Positions 32,399-41,700 of a stretch of DNA of 64,000 nt are shown one piece after another. A model generated the notes under the pieces. That model saw only the letters and a list, made by a program, of their open reading frames with translations. It made no database searches and had not been told where the DNA came from. Origin of the DNA: Anaerotruncus sp. MC2020 (GTDB taxonomy: Bacteria; Bacillota; Clostridia; Oscillospirales; Ruminococcaceae); assembly GCA_000701945.1 (NCBI GenBank), contig JNKE01000018.1, positions 62,001-126,000 of the forward strand, written 5' to 3'. Position 1 is the first letter of the stretch; every line of letters begins with the position of its first letter. A program made the position numbers and the translations under genes.

Positions 32399-35050
32399 TC
32401 ACTCCTTAAATTTTTTATTGAGCGATTTAGCCATTATGCCATAATATATCTCATCTTTAGGATTTGATGAGTAGATTTTTATCAGGAAAGCTGAAAAATC
32501 ATCATTTAGAATAGTGCTGTTCTCATACGCCCATTTTATTATTTCAAATCTGCAAATAATACTTGTTTTATTATACAGTCGTGTTATTGCTTGATAAATG
32601 CACGATAAATAGTTATCCTTATCAGTATTAATAATACGGCACATTCTGTTCGTATCAAAGCGATTCAGCCTAAGATTCCCAGCAAATACAGCAAAGTCAA
32701 TATTAGTGTTGTAGCTTTCATCGAGACTTCTTTCAAGATTTGATATTGTGCCACGATTCACACCACGAACAAAACGCCTTACTATATCCATAGGAATCAT
32801 ACTCCGATACTTTTCTTCATCGTCTTTTATTTTCATAAAAGGGAGAAGATAGTAGTTCTTGATCTCATTTGTGATAGTATCATTATCGCTATCAAGATTG
32901 TTGTTTATAAACTCAAAGAGATCAAGGAACGCCTCCTTATGCTTATATACATACTGAGAGAAATACCACTCAGAAAAAATGTCAATAACATCTTCTACGG
33001 AAGTTGAGCGTTGAATATCGTAGGCGTGATCGTTTTCTTCATCAATGAACTCCAGGAATTTAAGGCAACGTTCTTTCACTCTTTCGAGCATATTCTGAGA
33101 TTCAGCCAAGAAGTTGCCATTGGTGCTTCTTATGTCTATCATAATACTATAGGGATCTGCTGATGAATACCAGTCATTGACATACCCTATACGATATAGC
33201 ATATATAGGATCTTTTTTATATTATCAATATTATCATAGGAAAGCTTCTCGATTAAAAGAGGTCTGTCTTTAGCATCAAGATAATGATAATAGTCTGTTA
33301 TAGTTTGCTTTAATACTGCTTGTGAGCTAAAATGATATATCTCAGAAATAATATCGGAATAATCATTGTATTGCTTAGCCTCTGGAGCGATATCAAATAA
33401 CAGACTCCTTTGTATCAGTTCCTCTGGAGCATTATTTTCATGTTCGAGATAGACAACATATGATATTACATCTTCGTTGTTTCTTCCTGCTCGTCCACTT
33501 TGTTGGACAAAATCATTTTTGGACATCGGCAGTCCGAAATGAAGTGTACAACGGACGTTAGGTAGATTTACTCCTACTCCAAGATCAGCACTTGCAACAA
33601 GAACAGAAGAATTGTTATAGGAGAATAAGTCGTAACCATCAGTAGTATCGCCCGAAAATGTTACTATTCTAGAACCAAACTTGCGACTCAGAAAAAGAAT
33701 TTGTTCTGGTGATTTGACAAAAACTATCGTTCGCGTAGCTGATACTATCTGTTTCTCTATAATATCACATACAGTCTCCTGCATTTCTGAGACATTTTTA
33801 CAGCAAATAAAGCTATACTCGGTGTTAAACTTGTCATATGCTATCGGAGAAAAAATGTTGTTTTGTGGAATATCCAACTGCTTTCTTATATCAAGGGCGA
33901 CAGTATAATCCGCAGTACCTGTAAAACCTATGATAGGTACATCAGTAAAATAGTTTTTTAGATGTCCTGCAAGCATCAGATATTCAGGACGGAAATCATG
34001 GCTCCAGTTTGACATACAGTGGATTTCGTCCAGTATGATGTATGCAAGTTTTGACTCAGGAACTACCTTTTCCTCTCGTAAACCATTTAACTGAGTTCCT
34101 TTATTAAGGAATTTAAACTGAGATAGCAGATCACGGTCTTGAAAGGTAGATGGCGTCATATATGTAAATTTTGTACACACATCAAATTCAGTGAATATAT
34201 CATCCTCGGTATGTAGCAAACGTGAGACATCATCAATATTATGTATTTCTTTGAGATTACGTATCTGGTCAGATATAAGGATATCTGTCGGAGAAATAAT
34301 CATTACCGGCATTGGCTGCAAGTAGGAAATCATATAGAAAATAAGGGATTTTCCGCTTCCAGTCGGCATTATACAGACTGAATCACCAGTCGAATTAAGA
34401 ATACTGCATAAAGCCTCAAACTGACCTTCTGAAAACGTTTGATAAGGGCTTATCTCATGTAGAAGGTACTCGCAATCAGCTTTATTGTCATCACCGAGCC
34501 TGTATGTGATTCTTCTTCCGAACCATAGCTCACGAGAATACACTTCTTTATCTGAGCGAATTAGCATAACATCTGCTTTCTTTCCTGTAATGCTTATGCT
34601 CAAAGTAGAGGAATGTTTATATTTAATAAGTTTATAGCCTTTTTGAGTGATGCGGCCGAATAATAGACCATAATGATTAATTACAGAAACCGCAGCTTTT
34701 ATTAATTCATCAGGCAAATCTGAATTAAAACTTACGTTTTCATCGAATATATTGTTTTTTATAAGCAGCAGAATAACCATTATCATTTCATAGATATGTT
34801 GGCATTCCGAGTCATTCAAATTATTATTCTTACCAAGGCTATTCATTACAGTTACTTTTTTTACTTTTGAACTTCTCAGAAGATAATTATATACAAGTGC
34901 CAAGATATCTGCTTGCTTACTGTTGCAAAAAGCCGAACGCTTAATACCAAAGATATTAAACGAAGGAAACGATGAATCAAATGAGCATGGAACGACTATA
35001 TAATCTTTGTTGAAAGCAGCCTTGACATTTTTATTTCCAGCATAATTCAT
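32399..35050 (-). CDS. RecQ-like DEAD/DEAH-box helicase
   Basis: 883 residues. An N-terminal ~210-residue domain of unknown type precedes helicase motifs: Q-site PYQTFSEGQFEALC, Walker A IMPTGSGKSLIFYM, Walker B LAYIILDEIHCMSNWSHDFR, motif III IIGFTGTADY, motif V VLVASADLGVGVNLPNVR and motif VI FVQQSGRAGRN. The WSHDFRPEY and RAGR features are of the RecQ type. A ~330-residue C-terminal part lacks clear zinc Cys or HRDC. First in an operon with MORN protein and HxsA, under a perfect consensus promoter. Defence or repair is likely; its link with an HXS substrate is unusual. Confidence 0.88.
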   Translation of the reverse strand: MNYAGNKNVKAAFNKDYIVVPCSFDSSFPSFNIFGIKRSAFCNSKQADILALVYNYLLRSSKVKKVTVMNSLGKNNNLNDSECQHIYEMIMVILLLIKNNIFDENVSFNSDLPDELIKAAVSVINHYGLLFGRITQKGYKLIKYKHSSTLSISITGKKADVMLIRSDKEVYSRELWFGRRITYRLGDDNKADCEYLLHEISPYQTFSEGQFEALCSILNSTGDSVCIMPTGSGKSLIFYMISYLQPMPVMIISPTDILISDQIRNLKEIHNIDDVSRLLHTEDDIFTEFDVCTKFTYMTPSTFQDRDLLSQFKFLNKGTQLNGLREEKVVPESKLAYIILDEIHCMSNWSHDFRPEYLMLAGHLKNYFTDVPIIGFTGTADYTVALDIRKQLDIPQNNIFSPIAYDKFNTEYSFICCKNVSEMQETVCDIIEKQIVSATRTIVFVKSPEQILFLSRKFGSRIVTFSGDTTDGYDLFSYNNSSVLVASADLGVGVNLPNVRCTLHFGLPMSKNDFVQQSGRAGRNNEDVISYVVYLEHENNAPEELIQRSLLFDIAPEAKQYNDYSDIISEIYHFSSQAVLKQTITDYYHYLDAKDRPLLIEKLSYDNIDNIKKILYMLYRIGYVNDWYSSADPYSIMIDIRSTNGNFLAESQNMLERVKERCLKFLEFIDEENDHAYDIQRSTSVEDVIDIFSEWYFSQYVYKHKEAFLDLFEFINNNLDSDNDTITNEIKNYYLLPFMKIKDDEEKYRSMIPMDIVRRFVRGVNRGTISNLERSLDESYNTNIDFAVFAGNLRLNRFDTNRMCRIINTDKDNYLSCIYQAITRLYNKTSIICRFEIIKWAYENSTILNDDFSAFLIKIYSSNPKDEIYYGIMAKSLNKKFKE

Positions 35051-35079
35051 CGCTATTCTCCTTTCGGTTATTCATATTA

Positions 35080-35108
35080 ATTATACACTATACAGGGAGA
35101 AATGTCAA
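35080..35108 (-). promoter_or_regulatory. perfect consensus promoter of helicase-MORN-hxsA operon
   Basis: TTGACA (35108-35103), 17-base spacer, TATAAT (35085-35080). Confidence 0.85.
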
Positions 35109-35258
35109 CAAATGCCTTCCATTCCATATGCAATTTTTTATCACAATTAGGCAAAAGAAAACAACAATATGTTTTTATTTTTAAAATATGGTGGTGATTA
35201 GAACAATAAATATTTTAAGTATAACCATAAATGTTTACTATACTCCGTATTTATGCCA

Positions 35259-35287
35259 TTGATTATTTTGCCACATTATGATATAAT
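35259..35287 (+). promoter_or_regulatory. promoter of the secreted nuclease gene
   Basis: TTGATT (35259-35264), 17-base spacer, TATAAT (35282-35287); the ATG at 35342 follows at about 50 bases. Confidence 0.75.
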
Positions 35288-35341
35288 ATGTTTATAGATA
35301 TATTACAATATTACCAGTCAGCAGTAAAGGACGGTGAACTT

Positions 35342-36418
35342 ATGAAAAAATTCTCATTATCATTTACGGTCATTGTAGCAATTCTCCTGTCACTATTTGG
35401 CTGTGGAACAGAGAGTTCTAAAAGTCTAAATCCCTCAGATATTAAGCAATCGGAAGTAACTACAGAAGTAACTTCCTCAGAAGGTACTGAGAGTTCAATT
35501 ACTTCTAGTATTTCAACTACAACTGTAACAACAACAACTACTACTACACCATCAACTACAACAACGACAGTCACTGAACCTGTAACTACAACAACAGAAA
35601 TAAAAGCTGAAACACCGCCATTTTCGCTTAGTGATGTTCCAGCATATTCTGGTTCGCCTTATATTGAAATAAACAATAGCGTTCCGTATTTTAACGAATT
35701 TCCAGATCAAGTGTTTGAAATCTACAGTGATTTCGATTCCCTTGGGCGCTGCGGAGTTGCGTATGCCAATATATGTAAAGAGATTATGCCTACTGAGCCA
35801 AGAGGTGAAATTGGTTCAATAAAGCCTTCAGGATGGCAGACTGTTAAGTATAATGGAATTATAGAAGGGAACTATTTATATAACAGATGTCATTTAATTG
35901 GTTATCAACTTGCAGGTGAAAATGATAATGTGCTGAACTTGATAACCGGTACACGCTACATGAATACTCAAGGGATGGAGCCATTCGAAAACAAGGTAGC
36001 TAACTATGTAGAATCCTATGGTAATCATGTCTTATATAGAGTAACGCCTATATTTGATGGTGATAATCTGGTTGCGAGTGGTGTTCTTATGGAAGCTTAT
36101 TCACTCGAAGACAATGGAGCCGGTATACAGTTCTGCGTTTACTGCTATAACGTACAACCAAAGATAGGTATCAACTACGCTAATGGAGATAGTTGGCTGA
36201 TTGAAGAACCGACTACCGAAGCATCTCCAGAGATTACAGACAGAAACGTAGTAAGCAATTCTCAAACTTATATCCTAAATACAAACACCAAAAAATTTCA
36301 TTATCCATCTTGTTCAAGTGTAAAGCAGATGAAGGACAAGAACAAACAAGAGTATACCGGTACAAGGGAAGAAGTAATATCAATGGGATATGATCCATGC
36401 AAGAATTGTAATCCATAG
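35342..36418 (+). CDS. secreted DNA/RNA non-specific endonuclease lipoprotein
   Basis: About 358 residues from the ATG at 35342 (AAAGGACGGTGA ribosome site). Lipoprotein signal MKKFSLSFTVIVAILLSLFG with Cys at +1 (LFGCG), then a Ser/Thr-rich linker. The nuclease core includes GRCGVAYANICKEIMP, YNRCHLIGYQLAGENDNVLN (the DRGH-like motif as N-R-C-H, His catalytic) and LITGTRYMNTQGMEPFENKV. A C-terminal domain TYILNTNTKKFHYPSCSSVK and GYDPCKNCNP is a short Cys motif seen in Bacillota surface nucleases. DNA scavenging at the cell surface is likely. It stands alone between convergent hairpins. Confidence 0.92.
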   Translation: MKKFSLSFTVIVAILLSLFGCGTESSKSLNPSDIKQSEVTTEVTSSEGTESSITSSISTTTVTTTTTTTPSTTTTTVTEPVTTTTEIKAETPPFSLSDVPAYSGSPYIEINNSVPYFNEFPDQVFEIYSDFDSLGRCGVAYANICKEIMPTEPRGEIGSIKPSGWQTVKYNGIIEGNYLYNRCHLIGYQLAGENDNVLNLITGTRYMNTQGMEPFENKVANYVESYGNHVLYRVTPIFDGDNLVASGVLMEAYSLEDNGAGIQFCVYCYNVQPKIGINYANGDSWLIEEPTTEASPEITDRNVVSNSQTYILNTNTKKFHYPSCSSVKQMKDKNKQEYTGTREEVISMGYDPCKNCNP

Positions 36419-36445
36419 ACGAAATCATACTTGAATTATTCATCA

Positions 36446-36465
36446 ATACTGATGCACATCAGTAT
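36446..36465 (+). terminator. hairpin downstream of the nuclease gene
   Basis: Perfect 8-bp stem ATACTGAT / ATCAGTAT with loop GCAC, 28 bases past the stop; no T-run, so it may protect the mRNA rather than terminate. Confidence 0.5.
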
Positions 36466-36545
36466 ACAACAATATCCCATAATTCAAACAGTATCACGTA
36501 CCCTTAGTATACATAAAAAACGAGACATTCCAACAAATAAAGAAA

Positions 36546-36578
36546 AATGGCGATACTCATATGTGAAGTATCGCCATT
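36546..36578. terminator. bidirectional terminator between nuclease and defence operon
   Basis: 12-bp perfect stem AATGGCGATACT / AGTATCGCCATT with 9-base loop, A-rich before and T-rich after; it ends the 18-kb minus operon. Confidence 0.85.
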
Positions 36579-36600
36579 ATCATTATATATAGCTTTCCTT

Positions 36601-38727
36601 TTACAGAAACTCAGATTTTTTACCATAGCAAGTAATATATGCCTGCTTCTGTGCTCTTGTAAGAGCAACATAGAGAAGGCATTTTTCAGCAGTATAGCAT
36701 TCTCTTTCAGTAACGGGATCGCTATGATCTATTACAGCTTCTAATGGCACGATGCGATTATTAGTCGATACAATAAAGACGTACTGGAACTCAAGACCTT
36801 TTACGCGATGCATAGTAGCTATTCTTATACCGTCATGTGAGAGATCATCTGCTTTAGAGCGTTTAATCTGATAAACACTATGTCCGCTTTTGGTAAGAAG
36901 GGATGAGTAGTCTTTGACAAGCTGATTGGTTCTTGCTACAATGCAGATATTCTTCATCGGAACACATCTGTCCTGCAAGTCAGATATGCAATTTTTTAGA
37001 TATTTCAGTTCTTCATTAGCGTCTGCAAAACACTTGACCACTGGAGCTTCTCCGTGTACAAGAGAACGGCATTTATCTCCAAGATCAACATCATCGTCCA
37101 GATCATCAAATGAGATTCCGTTCAGGAGTGCAAACGCATACTTTCTTGTCTCCTCGGTAGTGCGATAGTTGATTTTCAGTATACTGCTTCTGCCTCTGAC
37201 ATTGATACCGCAGTTTGAAAGTGTAGGATGGTTACTGTAAATCCTTTGATGTGAGTCACCAACAATGAATATATCATTAGGCTTTTCTTCTCCGGCAATT
37301 GTTCTGAGCAGTCGGTAAGCGTTGTCACTGAAATCCTGTCCTTCATCAACGATAATATGAGCATACTTATTCTTTGTGCCGCTGTTTGCAAACAGCTTGG
37401 AACACTCATACATCGCCATGTTAATATCACGAATCTGTTCTTCTTTCATAAGGCTGAGATAAGCATCAAAGACCTTCCAAACTTCAATTCGCTTCTTACG
37501 GTCAAGTCTTACTCCACGCCCTGTTCTTTTGGCTTTAACGTACTTCTCAAGAGAGAGTGCTTCCTGCGGAATAACAACTCGATTCCATTCGTCCTTATAA
37601 AATGACCACGAAAAATCCAGTTCTGTAAGGCTATCAACAACGGCTCTTTGCCACAGCTTGTCTATCTCCTCACCATACTCTATTCTTGCAGAGAAACCGA
37701 CCTCACTCAAAAATCGCATTACCCAAGCATCTAAATTGATAACCTCGATCTTTTGAAGTTCATCAAGTGAACAAATCTTCCTAAGATTGCTCTTAATATC
37801 CTCAGCAAGATTAGCAGTGAACGTTGTAAAGAGAATGCGTTCGTCATCACCAAGTTTAGATGCAAGATACTTTGCTCTGTGCATTGCAACAACAGTTTTT
37901 CCTGTTCCTGCGCCGCCGAGGACTCTTGCAGAACCCTTATAGTTCTTCTTGACGATCTTTCTCTGTGTCGGATGCAGGAATACACGCCATTTTTCAAGAG
38001 GTTCTGCCATTATCCTGCGAAGTTCTTCTTCTCCTTCTATTACTACAAATGTTTTTTTACTCTCGGAGTTCTTCAACGCAACAGAGAAATCGTCTGTAAT
38101 CGGAGGAGTATCAGTCTTTTCAGGTTCTTCTTCTGTATCAGAAGTATCTGCCTTGATCATGTCGATAATCTCTTGCGGATCAAAGCCTTCTGCGATCCAT
38201 GAAAAGTTTTCATAAACATCTGACGGGAGCTTGTCCTTATTATCATTAAAATTCTTCTTGTCAGGAATGCTTTTCAGAAAAGGAATAAGGTCTTGTGGCG
38301 CTCCGAGTTCTATCATAACATCGGACGTAAGTGTGCCGAAAAGAGTGCTGACAGTTGTCGGCTTTGTTTCTTCGGAAACTTCAACATTCTGAACATCGAA
38401 CACCTGAAGTGCTCCTGTCTTACTGTTTACCCGACAAGTCTTTCTTTTTGCCCATTCGTATGCTTCGTCATGGTGATCTACCCAAAGAAGCAAGTAAACA
38501 GAGCTTTCTTCCTGATATACGACGATCCCCCTATAGGTGTTATCGATTCTTACTGAACGGATATTCTTATCTATAGCAGGCAGCTTTTCAAGGTTTATTC
38601 CGGAGGATTTTGGATTGATGCGGAACTTATTGATAAACTCCGTAACTTTTCCCTGTATCTGTCTCGGCAGTTTTGAAAATGCTGTCAGGAAATCCGAGGA
38701 TATTGCAACAGTAGCAGTATTATCCAT
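36601..38727 (-). CDS. RelE/ParE-like domain fused to UvrD/Rep helicase
   Basis: 708 residues. The first ~100 have a RelE/ParE-type pattern: FSKLPRQIQGKVTEFINKF, NLEKLPAIDKNIRSVRID and YRGIVVYQEESSVYLLLWVD followed by HHDEAY. The rest is superfamily 1: Walker A RVLGGAGTGKTVVAMHRAKY, motif Ia/II VDEGQDFSDNAYRLLRTIAG, GDSHQRIYS, LKINYRTTEETR and ATMHRVKGLEFQYVFIV, then CLLYVALTRAQKQAYIT. It starts in a TGATG overlap with the large helicase gene and is last in the operon. The toxin-fold part may bind DNA or RNA rather than cleave it. Role: unwinding step or effector in defence. Confidence 0.88.
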   Translation of the reverse strand: MDNTATVAISSDFLTAFSKLPRQIQGKVTEFINKFRINPKSSGINLEKLPAIDKNIRSVRIDNTYRGIVVYQEESSVYLLLWVDHHDEAYEWAKRKTCRVNSKTGALQVFDVQNVEVSEETKPTTVSTLFGTLTSDVMIELGAPQDLIPFLKSIPDKKNFNDNKDKLPSDVYENFSWIAEGFDPQEIIDMIKADTSDTEEEPEKTDTPPITDDFSVALKNSESKKTFVVIEGEEELRRIMAEPLEKWRVFLHPTQRKIVKKNYKGSARVLGGAGTGKTVVAMHRAKYLASKLGDDERILFTTFTANLAEDIKSNLRKICSLDELQKIEVINLDAWVMRFLSEVGFSARIEYGEEIDKLWQRAVVDSLTELDFSWSFYKDEWNRVVIPQEALSLEKYVKAKRTGRGVRLDRKKRIEVWKVFDAYLSLMKEEQIRDINMAMYECSKLFANSGTKNKYAHIIVDEGQDFSDNAYRLLRTIAGEEKPNDIFIVGDSHQRIYSNHPTLSNCGINVRGRSSILKINYRTTEETRKYAFALLNGISFDDLDDDVDLGDKCRSLVHGEAPVVKCFADANEELKYLKNCISDLQDRCVPMKNICIVARTNQLVKDYSSLLTKSGHSVYQIKRSKADDLSHDGIRIATMHRVKGLEFQYVFIVSTNNRIVPLEAVIDHSDPVTERECYTAEKCLLYVALTRAQKQAYITCYGKKSEFL

Positions 38728-41700
38728 CAGTTTACACCTCCAAACATATCTTTAGATACCGCAGTATCGTTATTTATTATTGCCCAACCCTTTTCAGTTA
38801 GTATTTCTTCATACTCCGTCTGATCTTCAGTCAGATATGCAATCTTGCTTTCAGTCCATGCCATCTCGATTTCAGCTATGACTTCATCATTTTCAGTCAA
38901 TTCATAGCCTATCTCGTCAGGAACAGGAGCATTTGCCCCTTTGAGTTTCTCAGCCATGTTCTTAGCAGCATCGTCAAACAGTTCTTCAAGAACATTGTCC
39001 CACTCGCTGTTTGTAGCAGGCTGTTCTGTTCCCGAAGTAGTAACAGTGATAGGTTCATCGAGTTTCATATAGATCATTTTTTCAAGACCTATTGCTGTTA
39101 CAAACGAAAACTCAGGGTTAAACTGAAGAACATTGACGAAATGCCAGAAACCGTTCCATTCCATTTCAAACTTTTCGTTGGCAGGATCTGTCTTATCATC
39201 AAAAACAGCGAAAACTGTATATGTGGTGCTTCTATCCGCCTTTGCTTTTGATATTGCAATACCTGAATACAGACTCAGCATTGGATTATTGTTTCTTGGC
39301 TGCCACTTACCGAACATTGTATCTCTGAATGCGAATTGATTGCTTGTAAATCGACTCTGTGAATTAACTTCATCAAATGCCGTTATCCATTCGTTAAAGG
39401 CTACATTGTCGGTCATTATTGATGTATTTATCAGTGATACCGCATAGGCATTAGCGTGAACTTTGAATATTGTTTCTGCCTGTTCCAATGAAAGGTAATC
39501 AAGCAGCAGATCAAATGCCGAAGTTTTATCAGGTGTGATTTGGTCGGCTCCTGCAATAGTATTAACTGTCGGTTTATATAGTCTTGCTCCCGAAGGCATT
39601 TTCAGCGGATTTAGAGTGTCAGTTGCGTATTCGTCTAAGGTCTGGAACACGCTTTGAACATCTTTATAGCTGAGCGACCATACTACATAATCTCCTGAAC
39701 GCAGTATTGCAGCTCGTTTTAATGTATCATCAGCAACAATGCTCCTATGGAAAGTAAAACCATCAGTGAAAACGGCTACCGGACGGCGGCTGATCTCCTT
39801 GCTTATCGGTCTGATGATGAAATCAGGCTTAGAATCTACGCAGATGCCGTCCGCTCCGCTGAAATAGACCTGTGGTTCAATCTCCCAGGTAACAGAGCCT
39901 ATTTTCAGGATATAACCAGGCTTGTCGTTTACAACGTCTTTGTTTACCTCTATCTTTTTTGTATCACTGCTGCGCTGACTGAATGCTTCGATAAATCTTC
40001 TTTCAAGTTCGCTGTCAAACAATGCATTGACTGAGATATTGCCCAGTTTAGGTATCTTCTCAACATTATTCTTGCCTGACAATATACTTTTAAGCATAGA
40101 CATAGCGGTTTTTCTTGAAATCGAACCCATTTGGTTGCTCTGCCTGTATGCAAACAAACAGTGATAGCAGCCGTCCTTTTGCGGATCATTGCCACAAGTG
40201 CAGTTTTCAAGTTTTGTCAGAGCCTTTTCAAATATAGTAGTAAGCGAGTCCTCATTGTTCATGAGCTGCTTTAAGTAACCTGTACCGCCGGGTACAGAGT
40301 CATAGATCACAAGATACTGCTTGCGGAAATCAGCATCAGGAATAGGTACTTCGCTTATTGCTACACGCAGGTGATCTACATTACCGAAGTATTCTTTCAT
40401 GCCGAGCATAAAGGCAGCGATAAAGGACTCCGTTCTTACCATAGATGTATCCTCGGTAGTTGCAGGAATAAGCAAACGAAGTATCTCTGTCTCAAACTCT
40501 CTGTAAAGGAAAAGACAGGTTTCAAATCCGTCAGCAAGTAGCTGAGGATTCTTGTTAGTTTTGCAGAAGAAAGAATGCTTGCGTGATCGACTATCGGAAG
40601 ATTGGATAGTACCGCAGTATCGGCATACCTTGAAGCCTTTTCTTACTTCATCAACTCCGGCAACAGACACTTTTTCGCCAGTCATGTCGTTCTCACCAAA
40701 GTTGATCTCTCTCAAAGCAGCCTTCTTGACAAACTCATAGCCGAACGGGAAATCATCATTGTTCATTCGATAAGCACTTAGTATATCGTGATCTTCATCG
40801 ACATCTACAAGCAATTGACGAACATAGAAGGTATTTGATCTGCTGTCACTGTCATCAGATATTCTGCTGTGAGTATCCTCGGTGTTAGAATACACCATCT
40901 GCACTTTAAGCATATTACGAAGCTGACCGGAATCCGCCCACGCAGGACTGCCACACTGAGGACAGGAAGCAGAATACTTTCCGGGGACTTCAAGCTGTGC
41001 GTGTGAACAGTTCGGGCATAGTCTCCACGGCTCTATTGTAGCTGTGTGGAGATCAATCTGATTAACAGTAAGTTTTCTGCCGTCAGCATAGAATGTATTG
41101 TTAGGTGCAAATTCGCTGATAGCTGACGATGCAGGTCGGCTGTACTCATAGGAACGCTTTTCATATTTGGTCTTAGAATCGCCTTCTTGTTCTTCCTTTC
41201 TGTAAAGCAATGCTCTCAGAACGATTCCGCTTTCGGGAAAAGCATAGTTAGGCAGCAACCCCTCGTCAGACAGGAAATTAAACACATTCTTATTGTTTAT
41301 TTCGTTTATAACGCTATGCAGAGCAGCCTTTTCAGCATTAAGCTCCTTGATCTGATCGTCGAATGAGGAATCCTGTGGTTTTGCCTGTAATTCCTTGATC
41401 ATTGCATCAAGTGACTTGATATTAGCTTTCAGACTGTTGCGTTCTTCTTTTATAATTTCAAAACTATCTATAATCTTAAGATACATCGGGCTTTGTTCAG
41501 TACCATCGCCCTTAGCGAACACAAGGAGTTCTTCCTTAGCATCTGCATCAAGTTCGGTGAACAAACCTGTAAATGAGTTTATCTGCCTTGTAAGAGTATC
41601 CTGAACATAGTGAATGAAGTTAAACGGAAACATATCGGCTGGTTTTGAATCCAGCTTTGAGAGTATGGTATTCAGTTTATCAGGTACATCACTCGAATTT

